From contig CAVSSL010000003.1 in assembly GCA_963730585.1 (NCBI GenBank), positions 1 through 64,000 on the forward strand: a stretch of DNA of 64,000 nucleotides. Direction: 5' to 3'. Position numbers and translations under genes: made by a program. Below the pieces are notes generated by a model, which did no database searches, was not told the DNA's origin, and worked only from the letters and a program-made list of their open reading frames with translations. The stretch comes from Pedococcus_A sp963730585. GTDB taxonomy: Bacteria; Actinomycetota; Actinomycetes; Actinomycetales; Dermatophilaceae. Below, one piece after another: positions 25,483-34,500 of this stretch; the stretch's first letter is position 1, and every line of letters starts with the position of its first letter.

Positions 25483-26181
25483 GTGGTGACGCTGGGCCGC
25501 CTCGTCGAGGTGTGGCGCTTCCCCGTGAAGTCGATGGCGGGGGAGCGCCTGGCCTCGGTGGAGGTCGACACCCGCGGGCTCGTCGGCGACCGCGAGTGGG
25601 CGGTCTACGACGAGGAGGGCCGGCTCGCCAGCGGCAAGCGCACCAACCGGTTTCGCCGCATGGACGAGGTGTTCTCCCTCGCCGCCCGCACGGTCGACGA
25701 CCACGTCGAGGTGCTGCTGCCGGACGGCCGACAGGTCGTCGCCGGCGAGGGAGCGGCCGACCTCGCGCTGTCGGACCACTTCGGCGAGGAGGTCGAGCTT
25801 GCGCCCGAGGCCGACATCGCCCACCAGGACGCCGGGCAGGTGAGCCTGGTCGGCACGGCGACCCTGCGCGAGCTCGGCATCCTGTGCGGCCTCGACGGAC
25901 CGGTCGACCCGCGCCACCTGCGCGCCAACCTCGTCGTGGAGACGGCCGAGCCCTTCGTGGAGGAGGGCTGGCTGGGCCGCGAGGTGCACGCCGGCGAGGT
26001 CGTCCTTCGGGTGGTGGAGCGGATCGAGCGCTGCCGCATGGTCGACCTCGAGCAGGTGGGCCTGCCCGCCCTCGGCGGGCTGCTGCGCGTGGTCGGGGCC
26101 GAGCGCGACCTGTGCGCCGGCGTCTACGCCGACGTGGTCGAGCCGGGTGTGGTGCACGAGGGTGACCGGCTGACCGGCTGA
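25483..26181 (+). CDS. MOSC-domain protein
   Basis: A 232-residue protein with a MOSC N-terminal beta-barrel (LGRLVEVWRFPVKSMAGERL ... GLVGDREWAVYDEEG) and a MOSC core with the conserved Cys in IERCRMVDL (about residue 184). MOSC proteins handle sulfur or the molybdenum cofactor, for example as mARC-type reductases; this one lacks an attached ferredoxin domain. It starts at GTG 25483 or 25486, with no ribosome site visible, 21 bases after gdh. The last codons and stop lie inside an 8-bp tandem repeat. Confidence 0.8.
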   Translation: MVTLGRLVEVWRFPVKSMAGERLASVEVDTRGLVGDREWAVYDEEGRLASGKRTNRFRRMDEVFSLAARTVDDHVEVLLPDGRQVVAGEGAADLALSDHFGEEVELAPEADIAHQDAGQVSLVGTATLRELGILCGLDGPVDPRHLRANLVVETAEPFVEEGWLGREVHAGEVVLRVVERIERCRMVDLEQVGLPALGGLLRVVGAERDLCAGVYADVVEPGVVHEGDRLTG

Positions 26182-26194
26182 CCGGCTGACGGGC
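26163..26194 (+). repeat. 8-bp tandem repeat at the MOSC stop codon
   Basis: TGACCGGC is repeated three times exactly (26163-26186) and a fourth time with one change (TGACGGGC). The stop codon of the MOSC gene is the TGA of the third copy. Copy-number change would alter the last residues because eight is not a multiple of three. Confidence 0.8.
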
Positions 26195-26222
26195 TGACGC
26201 GGGGCGGTCCCTGCCCCGTGGC

Positions 26223-26228
26223 TAGGCT
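26223..26228 (+). promoter_or_regulatory. Leaderless -10 hexamer (TAGGCT) for pdtaS
   Basis: TAGGCT is followed by seven bases (GCCTGTC) and the GTG at 26236, without a Shine-Dalgarno sequence. Confidence 0.6.
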
Positions 26229-26235
26229 GCCTGTC

Positions 26236-27723
26236 GTGCCCACCCTGAACGAGGCGCTCTCACAGGCGACCGACCTCGGCCCCGCGGAGGTCGAGTGGCT
26301 GCACCTGCTCGTCGGTGACTGGCAGCTGCTCTCGGACCTGTCCTTCGCCGACCTCGTGCTGTGGGTCCCCGGCGGGGTCGAGGGCTGGCTCGCGGTGGCG
26401 CACGTGCGGCCCACGACGGGCCAGATGGTGTTCTTCGAGGACGTCGTCGGCCGGCGCAGCCACCGCGGGCGCCACGCGCTGCTCGACCAGGCCTACACGG
26501 GCCAGCGCATCGTGCGGGCCAAGGAACCGACGTTCCGCGACGACATGCCGGTGCGGGAGGAGGCCATCCCCGTCGTGAAGGCGGGCCGGCCGCTCGCCGT
26601 GCTGACGCGGCATACGAACCTCGCCGCGATGCGCACGCCCAGCCGGCTGGAGCTGACGTACCAGGCCATCGCCGACGCGCTGGCGCGGATGATCGCGGCG
26701 GGGGAGTTCCCGCACGCCTCGGCGCCCACCGGCCTGCGCCGGGGCGCGCCGCGCGTCGGGGACGGCGTGATCCGTCTCGACGTCAACGGCGTGGTGACCT
26801 ACGCGAGTCCCAACGCCCTGTCGGCGATCCACCGGCTCGGGCACGTCGGCGACGTCATTGGCGAGCTGCTGGCCAAGGTCGTGGCTGACCAGCTCCGTGA
26901 GGAGTCGCCGGTCGACGAGTCGCTCGCCCTCGTGGTCACCGGCCGCGCACCGTGGCGCACCGAGGTCACCGCACGCGGTGCGAGCGTCTCCATGCGCGCC
27001 ATCCCGCTCACCGAGGGCGGCCAGCGCACCGGTGCGCTCCTGCTGCTGCGCGACGTCTCCGAGCTGCGGCGGCGTGAGCGCGAGCTCATCACCAAGGACG
27101 CGACCATCCGGGAGATCCACCACCGGGTGAAGAACAACCTCCAGACGGTGGCGGCGCTGCTGCGCCTGCAGGCCCGTCGGTTGCCGGAAGGGGAGGGACG
27201 CACTGCCCTGGAGGAGGCGGTGCGCCGGGTCGGCGTCATCGCGCTCGTGCACGAGACCCTCAGCCAGGGCTTCGACGAACGGGTCAACTTCGACGAGATC
27301 GCCAGCCAGGGACTCAAGGCCGTGGTCGAGGTGGCCCGTGGGGAACAGCCGATCCACGCGCACATCGTGGGCGAGTTCGGCATGCTCCGCGCCGAGGACG
27401 CCACGGCGCTGGCGATGATTCTCTCCGAGCTCATCCAGAACGCCGCCGAGCACGCGCTCGCCGAGCGGGGCGGCACGGTCGAGGTGGCCGCCAAGCGCAC
27501 GGGCGAGGACAGTCACCAGATGCTCGAGGTGACCATCACCGACGACGGGTCAGGGCTGCCGCCGGACTTCACGCCGGGTCGCTCGGGGCTCGGGACGCAG
27601 ATCGTGCAGTCGCTGGTGCAGGACCTGCGCGGGCGGATCACCTGGGAGCCGGCCGCGCCGCGGGGAACCCGGGTGCGCTTCGTCGCCCGGCTTCGGCCCC
27701 TCAGTCGGGAGGCCTCTGCCTGA
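26236..27723 (+). CDS. pdtaS: Two-component sensor histidine kinase PdtaS
   Basis: A 495-residue soluble histidine kinase. An N-terminal GAF-type sensor (1-140), a PAS domain (about 165-280: VIRLDVNGVVTYASPNALSAI) and a HisKA_2-type transmitter with phospho-acceptor region IREIHHRVKNNLQTVAALLRLQ are followed by an ATPase domain (LSELIQNAAEHAL N box, DDGSGLPPDF G box, GLGTQIV). The domain order and the neighbouring whiB1 match PdtaS (Rv3220c) of Mycobacterium, which works with the antiterminator response regulator PdtaR, not present here. The GTG at 26236 follows a leaderless-type promoter. There is no transmembrane segment, so it acts in the cytoplasm. Confidence 0.92.
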   Translation: MPTLNEALSQATDLGPAEVEWLHLLVGDWQLLSDLSFADLVLWVPGGVEGWLAVAHVRPTTGQMVFFEDVVGRRSHRGRHALLDQAYTGQRIVRAKEPTFRDDMPVREEAIPVVKAGRPLAVLTRHTNLAAMRTPSRLELTYQAIADALARMIAAGEFPHASAPTGLRRGAPRVGDGVIRLDVNGVVTYASPNALSAIHRLGHVGDVIGELLAKVVADQLREESPVDESLALVVTGRAPWRTEVTARGASVSMRAIPLTEGGQRTGALLLLRDVSELRRRERELITKDATIREIHHRVKNNLQTVAALLRLQARRLPEGEGRTALEEAVRRVGVIALVHETLSQGFDERVNFDEIASQGLKAVVEVARGEQPIHAHIVGEFGMLRAEDATALAMILSELIQNAAEHALAERGGTVEVAAKRTGEDSHQMLEVTITDDGSGLPPDFTPGRSGLGTQIVQSLVQDLRGRITWEPAAPRGTRVRFVARLRPLSREASA

Positions 27724-27794
27724 TGAGCGGGTGTGCCCCGACCTGGCCGGCCCCGCAGTGGGCACCCTGACCGGCTGGATGGCGGGCACGGAAA

Positions 27795-27823
27795 CGCCGC
27801 GCGGGGAAGATCCCAGCGCGGCG
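27795..27823 (-). terminator. Terminator of whiB1
   Basis: CGCCGCGC (27795-27802) pairs with GCGCGGCG (27816-27823); read on the minus strand the stem is followed by TTTCC. It lies 14 bases after the whiB1 stop. Confidence 0.75.
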
Positions 27824-27836
27824 TGTGGTGGGGAGG

Positions 27837-28085
27837 TCAGCCGGCGCGGCGGGCGCGGGCGTTGCGGCGCTTGAGGGCTCGGCGCTCGTCCTCGGACATG
27901 CCGCCCCAGACGCCAGCATCCTGACCGGACTCGATGGCCCACTTCAGGCAGGTGTCAACCACCTCGCAGCGTCGGCAGACGGCCTTGGCTTCCTCGATCT
28001 GCAGGATCGCCGGGCCGGTGTTCCCGATCGGGAAGAACAGCTCCGGGTCCTCGTCGAGGCAGGCAGCGCGGTCGCGCCAGTCCAT
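27837..28085 (-). CDS. whiB1: Transcription factor WhiB1 (iron-sulfur cluster protein)
   Basis: An 82-residue WhiB-family regulator binding a [4Fe-4S] cluster through four Cys: Cys9 and the set in AVCRRCEVVDTCLKW. The family turn GVWGG and the basic tail RRALKRRNARARR, which contacts DNA, are present. Near identity over MDWRDRA, DEDPELFFPIGN and SEDERRALKRRNAR identifies WhiB1 specifically; in mycobacteria it is essential, responds to nitric oxide and binds the principal sigma factor. The ATG at 28085 has AAGGAG at good distance; an in-frame ATG 21 bases upstream does not. It converges on pdtaS, as in mycobacteria. Confidence 0.95.
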   Translation of the reverse strand: MDWRDRAACLDEDPELFFPIGNTGPAILQIEEAKAVCRRCEVVDTCLKWAIESGQDAGVWGGMSEDERRALKRRNARARRAG

Positions 28086-28460
28086 GAAGATCGTGCTCCT
28101 TGTCATTGCGGGGTGTCGCAGGGGTGCCGCTGGGGGTGGTCGGCTGGCAAGGCGCGTCGTTGCGTCGTGCGGGGGGTCATGCGCCGCTCGGGTCGCACAG
28201 CCGATCGGCCATGCTAGCGAAGAGGCACACGGTGTGTGGAGGATGAAACGCGGGGGTGCGGTCATTCTCGGGGAAGACACACGTCTCTGCCAACGGAGAG
28301 CGGCGGCTTTGTGTTCCACCCTCACAGATGACGGGATGTTTTCACAGGGGTTTCTTGCAGGAAACGTGCCGGTTTGGCTGAGGGATTGGTCACAGTCAGC
28401 ACGGATCGCCGCCGGATCTGCGCGGTGGAGGACCATGGGCGCTCGGCTAGCCTGACGCCC
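28086..28460. promoter_or_regulatory. Intergenic region upstream of whiB1
   Basis: This 375-base gap separates divergent whiB1 and a membrane-protein gene. On the minus strand TAGCAT (28211-28216) is a plausible whiB1 -10, with CACACGGTGTGTG just upstream at 28228-28240. The stretch from about 28240 to 28400 is less GC-rich than the genes and has no convincing reading frame. The + strand gene has its own leaderless -10 at 28448. Confidence 0.4.
28448..28453 (+). promoter_or_regulatory. Leaderless -10 hexamer (TAGCCT)
   Basis: TAGCCT, then seven bases (GACGCCC), then GTG at 28461. This placement decides the start of the membrane-protein gene in an otherwise open frame. Confidence 0.6.
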
Positions 28461-28880
28461 GTGACCGCCGCCCCCAGCCCGTCCGACCGTCCCTCGTCCC
28501 ACAGCGTGGACCGTCCTCGGGTCGTCGCGAGCGCAGTGTGCGCGCTGCAGGGGTTGTTCCTGCTGGGCTTCTGCGTCTTCTCCCTCGTCGAGCTGGCGTC
28601 GTCCGGGTCGGACAGCCCGTCGCGCGTCGTGATGGAGGTCGTGCTCGTCGCCGTCTTCGCCGTCGGCCTCCTGGCGATCGCGCGGTTCTGGGTCGCCGGC
28701 GCCGACTGGCCCAAGACCCCGACCATCGTGTGGAACCTGCTGCTCCTGCCGGTCGCGTGGGGGCTGGTGCAGAGCGACCGGGCACTCATCGCAGTGGCGG
28801 TCGCCGCCGTGGCGGTCACCGGCATCGGCGCGGCAGCCGCGGCCGGCACCTCCGACCGCTCGGGCGACGCCTCGTCCTGA
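28461..28880 (+). CDS. Small membrane protein of unknown function
   Basis: A 139-residue protein with four hydrophobic helices (VVASAVCALQGLFLLGFCVF, VVMEVVLVAVFAVGLLAIA, TIVWNLLLLPVAWGLV, ALIAVAVAAVAVTGIGAA) and polar Ser/Pro-rich ends. I do not recognise a family function. The GTG start follows TAGCCT by seven bases. It converges on the EccC-like gene; the true ends of the two genes are only 10 bases apart. Confidence 0.7.
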   Translation: MTAAPSPSDRPSSHSVDRPRVVASAVCALQGLFLLGFCVFSLVELASSGSDSPSRVVMEVVLVAVFAVGLLAIARFWVAGADWPKTPTIVWNLLLLPVAWGLVQSDRALIAVAVAAVAVTGIGAAAAAGTSDRSGDASS

Positions 28881-28890
28881 GAGCGCTCGC

Positions 28891-31800
28891 TCAGGCCGGC
28901 TGACGCAGCCTGGAGTCGGCGTCCCTGTCCGACGTCGCCACCTGCACCTCGACCGGACCGTCGGCGGTGACCAAGCAGGCCACGACCGGGGAGCCTGTCC
29001 GGAGCCGCGTGCCGCCTCCCGGAGGCGAGGCCGAAGAGCTCTCCGTCGGCCACCCCCCGAGGGCTCAGCAGGAGGCCGACCTGGCTGCGGGCGACCTCCA
29101 CGGCCACACCCCGGTACTGCGTCAGCAGGGTGCTCGTGCTGGCTGCACAGGCCACCAGTCCCTGCCCCTGCCGAGCGGCCCGGGCGAGGTCGCGCAGCAC
29201 GGGCTCGACCGCGGTGTCGAGCAGCTGGTCGGCGTCGTCCACCAGGACGGCGAGGCCGGGGTTGTCCCGACAGGCGGCGACCACGGTGTCGGGGTCGTCG
29301 TCCGACGACCAGCACGCCACGCCGGGGCGATCTCGCAGGCGGTCCATCGGGCCGGGGCGGGTGCTGACCACGGCGACCGGGCGTCCCGCGCGCAGCAGCC
29401 CTTCGCCCAGGGTGCGCAGGGCCGTCGACTTGCCGCTGCGCGTCGACCCGGCCACCAGCCAGAGCGCCCCGTCTCGCTCCGGGTCCAGCCCGACGGGGTG
29501 CAGGTCGTCGCCGCCCACCCCCACGACCACCTGCCCCGAGTCGCGGGAGTCGCTGGTCAGAGCGGCGTCCAGCAGGCCGTCCAGCGCCACATGGCTCGGC
29601 AGCGGCTCGACCCGCAGTGGCCCTTGGTGAGGCGTCTGCCCCTGACTGGGTTCATGGCGCCGGGCCGCCACCACGGACAGCTGGCCCGCCGCGGGAAGGG
29701 CGAGCTGCACCTCCGCGCCGTCCGAGGACAGCACGCCCCTGCCGGGTGGCTGGGCCACGGGAAGCGCGGTGCGGCTCAGGCCGACCAGCACGGCGTCTGC
29801 GGGGTCGGCGAGCCGCAGCACCAGCCGTTCGGTGAACAGCGAGGAGAGACGGCCGTGCAGCAGGCCCCGGTCACCGGTGACCGCCGCCCGCAGGCCGACC
29901 GCGCTGCCCTCGCGCAGCAGGGAGACGAGTCGCTCGGTGAGCACCCCGTGGTCCACCGAGTCGAGGTCGTGGGTCACCAGGTCCCAGTCGTCGACGAGCA
30001 GGAGCATGGTCGCCGGTGCTGGTGCCGGCGGCTGCCCGAGGAGTCTGCTCGCGAGGCGTCGCCGCCGGGCAACCTCGCCCTCCAGCCTGCGCACCAGTCG
30101 CTCGAGCCGGCCGGGGTCGTCCCGCGAGACCACGGCGCCCGTGTGGGGGAGCACGGCAAGGTCCTGCAGCCCACCGCGGCCGCCGTCCACGGCATACAGG
30201 TGCAGCTGGGCGGGGCTGAGCCGCTCTGCGGCCTCGTGGGCGAGCACTCGGAGGAAGCCGGTGCGACCGCTGCCGCCGGTGCCGATCGCCGCCCAGTGAC
30301 CGGGCTGGGCGAGGTCCCACACCAGGGGCTCCTGCCGCTGTTGTGAGGGCCGGTCCACCAGGCCAAGCGGCACCAGCGAGCCACTGGCACCGACGGATTG
30401 GCGCACATCCTCGGCGGCCAGGCGTTCCGGCAGGGGAGGGAGCCAGGGTGGCGGGGTGGACGTGACGGCCAGGATGGCTGAGGCGGCCCGGAGGCTCCCC
30501 ACGAGGTCGACGAGGTCACCCGCTCCGTCGGGTGGGGCCCCGGGCGGGCCGGCGGTCTCGTGGTGGGACGCGGCACGTGGCGCGCCGCCGGTCCAGTCGG
30601 CCGCCGTGACGGTGAGCCGTCGTGGGGCAGGTCGCCCACCGATGAGCGTGGCCGTCTGGAAGGGCTGCGGTGGTGCGCTGCCGCTGCGGGCGAACGCCCG
30701 ACCCGGTGTCTGCTCGCTGATGCCGGCCGCGGCCGCGCTGTCGATGACGTCGTCGGAGTCGGCGCGGTCGCGCACCCGCAGCGCGATGCGGAGGTTGACG
30801 TTGGCCTTGATGTCGGCAGAGACCACTCCTGCCGGTCGCTGCGTGGCGAGGACGAGGTGCACTCCCAGCGAGCGGCCGACGGCGGCGATGCGCACCAGTC
30901 CGGCGATGAAGTCGGGGTACTCCTCGGCCAGGGCGCGGAACTCGTCGATGACGATGACGAGCCTCGGCAGGGGCGGGCGGTGGGTGCCGCGCTGCTGGTC
31001 CCACTCGTCGAGGTCGCGGGCCCCGACCGAGGCGAGCAGCGCCTCCCTGCGCTTCAGCTCGGCCGTCAGCGAGGTGAGGGCGCGAGCCGTCAGGTGCGCG
31101 TCGAGGTCCGTGACCAGCCCGGTCGTGTGGGGGAGGCTGGCGCACTCCCGAAAGGCGGCACCGCCCTTGTAGTCGACCAGGACGAACGCGAGCCGATCCG
31201 GTCGGTTGCCGGCGGCGAGACCGGCGATGAGGGTGCGCAGCAGCTCGGACTTGCCCGCACCGGTCGTGCCGCCGACGAGCACGTGGGGGCCGTCGCGGCG
31301 CAGGTCGATGGTGCAGGGACCGCCCGTGGTGACGCCGAGCGGTGCCGCGGTGGTGGCGGGCTGCCCGGTCCACTGCCGCACGACGGCCTCGGGGTCGACG
31401 GCGTCGAACCGCAGCAGGTCGAGCAACCTCACCGTGTCGGGCAGCATCTCGGAGGCCTCGTCCGGGGTCGAGTCGCGCAACGGTGCCAGGGCCCGTGACA
31501 GCCGGTCGGCCCACCACGGGCCCACCTGGTCCACCACCAGGGAGTGCCCGCTGGCGTCGTCTTCGGCGGTGGTGAGCCTCCAGGCGGTTCTGCTGCCCGG
31601 GCTCACGGACTCGACGACCGCCCGGCACTCGCTGGGGAGCCGTCCGGCACCGTGGTCGAGGGCGATGACAGCGACCCCCACGGCGGGACCCTCGTCGAGG
31701 AGGGTCGCGACACCCGGAACCTCGCGGAGCTCGCCGGCGCCCACGAGGACGACCACGGCGCGGGGGCCGAGCCAGGGCTGGGCTGAGCCGATCGAGCGCT

Positions 31801-33241
31801 GTCTCTGCTCGACCTCGCCCAGGAGGGTCTGCACCGCCGTCACGGTGGCTGACTCGTCGGCCTCCAGGCAGGCCAGTCGCCGACTGCCATCGGAGGCTCG
31901 GTTGTGGGGAAGGCGCGAAACCCACTGCCACGCAGCACAGTTCGCTCGTCGAGCGACCAGGACCCAGAGGGTCACGTCGCGGTGGGAGTGCAGGACCGCC
32001 ACCTGGCCGACCAGGTTTCGACCCACAGCCTCAGTCGTCGCGGAGGGGCCGGCCACGCCCAGGATCCCGACCGAGCCGAGGTGTACGGCACAGGGGGCGT
32101 CCGGTGTCTCGAGCACCTCGGGTTCGACGTCCGGCCCCGGTGCCACGACCCGCACCTGCGAGCGCGCCGTCCAGGTGCCGAGGCGGAGGTCGAGCACGTC
32201 CGGGTCCTCGCGCCGGCGCTCCCACAGCCGTGTGGACGGGCGAGACGCTACTGCCAGCACTTCGGCGGGATCCGGAAACCCGAGCTGGCGGGCCTGCCAC
32301 TCTTCCGCGACCGCGACGAGGGCAGAGGCGCGCACGCGCCGCACCGCAGCCGCGTGCTCGGCCAGCTGCACGGCATACGTGCGCCTGCCCTGGACCCGGT
32401 CGGACAACACGGTGGCGCCCATGAGCAACGGGCTCATCAGCGCAAAGGCCAGCATGGCCGGGCTGAAGAGCACCGCGAGCACCGCTCCGACCGGCAGCGG
32501 GGCCAGCATGGCGACCCAGGGCAGCCGGCCGCGGTGCGGGCGCTGCGGCTCCGGCGGCAGGGCGAAGGTGCGTGGTTGGACGGGCCGGGGCATGCGGGGA
32601 CTGCGGTTCACCAGCCGCACTCCCTCGCGCGGCTGGGTCACGGCTGCCGGCCGACGGCGGGGAGCGCGGACCTGGAGCCGGCTCGAGCCGACGGCGACGG
32701 TGTCGGAGGTGCGGAGGGGCTGACCACCGTCCGGGACCGGTCGGTCCGCGATGCGCGTGCCGTTCGTCGACCCGTCGTCGCGGACGTGGACGCCGTCGGT
32801 GGTGACCGTGACGAGGACGTGGGACCGGGAGAGGTCGGGATCGGCCACGGTGAGGTCCGCTGAGGCGCCGCGCCCCAGACGCACCGTGCCAGGCAGCAGG
32901 GGGAACTCGCGTCCGGCGTCGGGACCGGAGATGACGGCAAGGGTGAGCGGGCTCGTGTTTCGCCGAGCACCGAGGGCGGCCCGCTCGCGGACGGAGGACA
33001 CCGTCAGCACGGCTCCGTCGACGAGGGGGTCCTCGCCCACCGGTGCGGCGCCGTCGACCGGTGCGCCGTTGGCGTGGAGCGACCACGTGCTGCCCACCGG
33101 GCCGGGCGGAACCGCCGCGCCGACCAGTTCGCGCAGGCCGACGACGAGGTCAGCGGCAGTCGTGCCCAGTGGGGCGTCGACCACGACCTCCAGCGGGTGC
33201 CGGTCGACGCCCTCCCACACCACCGTCATCTGCAGGTGCAT
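28891..33241 (-). CDS. FHA-FtsK/SpoIIIE ATPase (EccC/EssC-like), frameshifted near its 3' end
   Basis: About 1,449 residues once one extra base is removed. N-terminal domains: a ubiquitin-like segment (TVVWEGVDRHPLEVVVDAP), an FHA domain (RLGRGASADLTVADPDLSRSHV), two membrane helices (WVAMLAPLPVGAVLAVLF, LAFALMSPLLMGATVL), then three P-loop domains with GGTTGAGKSELL, GTGGSGRTGFL and AGSTRSGKSTAL. This is the motor layout of type VII secretion (EssC-type, with FHA). At 28973-28974 (AA on the + strand) an extra base shifts the frame; corrected, the protein continues LLVTADGPVEVQV and stops at 28891. Uncorrected, translation runs antisense through the neighbouring gene to 28322. A leaderless TACCGT precedes the ATG. 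Confidence 0.82.
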
Positions 33242-33249
33242 GCCACCGG

Positions 33250-33255
33250 ACGGTA
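33250..33255 (-). promoter_or_regulatory. Leaderless -10 hexamer (TACCGT) for the EccC-like gene
   Basis: TACCGT on the minus strand lies eight bases before the ATG at 33241; no Shine-Dalgarno sequence is visible. Confidence 0.5.
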
Positions 33256-33310
33256 GGGAAGTTCGGCGACGGGACCGCGGCGTTGTCCACAGCCTCGGCC
33301 CGCCCGGAGG

Positions 33311-34162
33311 TCAGAGCCGGCCGCCGCGCAGGAGGATGCGGGCCCCGTCCCGCCAGTGGGCGTCGCTGCAGCCGGTGTAGTTGGTCCAGGTCGCGCCGAG
33401 GCGCAGGGCGATGCAGTCCGCTGCCCGCTCCAGCCCGGTGACCCGGTCGCCGCCGAACCAGTTCACCATGTCGCGGCTGTACTCGGTGTAGGGGCCGTAG
33501 CCGGTGCCGTAGTTGGCGATGACAACGGCGTGGCCGTACTCGTGCGCGGCGACCGAGTAGAGCTTGCCGGGCGGCACGGTGGGGGAGATGTAGATGTTGG
33601 CGGCGCCGGGCTGGTTGGCATCCGTGATGCCGTAGTGGCCGTAACGGGAGGTGACGTGCCACCGGGCGATGCCCTCGCGGTAGCCGGGGATCCGGGCGAT
33701 CGCCTGGTTGAGCGCGGGCCAGCTCGTGCGGGCGGGTGCGGCGACGGCCTTCGTGCGGGCACGCGCGGCGGAGCGTGCGGCGCGCTCCTTCGCAGCCTTC
33801 ATCCGTGCCTCGGCCTGCGCCTTGGCCTTGGCTGCCCTCAGCGCCGCGGCCTTCCTGGCTGCGGTCCGTGCGGCAGCCTGGGCTCGCTGGGCGCGGGCCC
33901 GGGCAGCCTGCTGGGCCGCCTTCTGGGCAGCCTGCTGAGCCGCCCTCTGAGCCGCGGAGCGGACGGCCGCGTCACGTGCCTCCTGGGCCTGGCGGGCGTC
34001 GCGGTGCTCGGCCGAGGCCAGCGCGGAACCGTCGGCGGCTCCGGCGACATCGGACAGCCCGGCGGGCCGGGTCGAGATGGCGTGGCCGGTGAAGGCGGTC
34101 GTCGCGACCAGGGTGGCAGCGGCCGCAGCGAGCAGGGGACGGAGGGGGCGGGGTGTGGGCAT
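33311..34162 (-). CDS. Secreted HEXXH metalloprotease-like protein with Ala-rich coiled coil
   Basis: A 283-residue exported protein. A signal peptide (residues 1-28, LRPLLAAAAATLVATTAFTG) is followed by a very Ala/Arg/Gln/Lys-rich helical stretch of roughly 80 residues (AAQQAAQKAAQQAARARAQ and similar), then a compact C-terminal domain. The latter has VAAHEYGHAVV (HEXXH zinc site) and, 40 residues on, ERAADCIALRLG, which could give the third ligand, as in gluzincin-like proteases. Substrate unknown. I chose the ATG at 34162 because it begins the signal peptide. It lies between the EccC-like ATPase gene and the tad operon. Confidence 0.75.
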   Translation of the reverse strand: MPTPRPLRPLLAAAAATLVATTAFTGHAISTRPAGLSDVAGAADGSALASAEHRDARQAQEARDAAVRSAAQRAAQQAAQKAAQQAARARAQRAQAAARTAARKAAALRAAKAKAQAEARMKAAKERAARSAARARTKAVAAPARTSWPALNQAIARIPGYREGIARWHVTSRYGHYGITDANQPGAANIYISPTVPPGKLYSVAAHEYGHAVVIANYGTGYGPYTEYSRDMVNWFGGDRVTGLERAADCIALRLGATWTNYTGCSDAHWRDGARILLRGGRL

Positions 34163-34500
34163 GGTGCGGTACGTCTCTTCCAGGTGCTTCGTGCTGCGGT
34201 GCAGCACACGGCACGCCGACCGGCGGGCGGGGGTGGGCACCGTGAGTGCCAGCAGGTGCCGGTGGCGTCTGTCAGCGCGATGGCTGGTGATGTCGGCCCG
34301 CCCTCGGGAGCGGGCCTCGGTCAGCGCGGCGGTACCTGCCGCGGACCAGTGCGGGATCAGCCGCACGCGGGGACGATACCCGCTCATCCCGGCAAGTCGG
34401 AAACCCGAGTCGGCCTGTGGACAAACGGCACAGCCGGGACCATTCGCCCTACGATGCCGAGGAACGCCGGACCGCCGTGGTGGTTCGGGTCGGTGAGGCG
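34163..34500. promoter_or_regulatory. Divergent region upstream of tadA
   Basis: This 338-base gap lies between the divergent protease-like gene and tadA. TACGAT at 34450-34455 is a plausible -10 for the tad operon, followed by GAGGAA at 34459. Further upstream (34170-34400) I see only GC-rich sequence without a convincing gene. Confidence 0.4.

Noticed and set aside
21367..26157. Very long open frame (about 1,600 codons) on the minus strand opposite gdh
   Set aside because: It lies antisense to a fully convincing glutamate dehydrogenase. High GC at third codon positions removes stops from an antisense frame; the translation is low-complexity and matches no family.
26163..26202. CRISPR-like repeat
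   Set aside because: The units are 8 bp, contiguous and without spacers; no cas genes are present. The only other short repeats (45017-45071) occur twice.
28316..28334. CRP-like site (TGTGT ... TCACA) upstream of whiB1
   Set aside because: The spacer is seven rather than six bases and the left half-site departs from TGTGA; not strong enough to call.
28322..28890. 190-residue C-terminal extension of the EccC-like protein
   Set aside because: It is read only because of the one-base insertion near 28973, lies antisense to a membrane-protein gene, and has no domain character.
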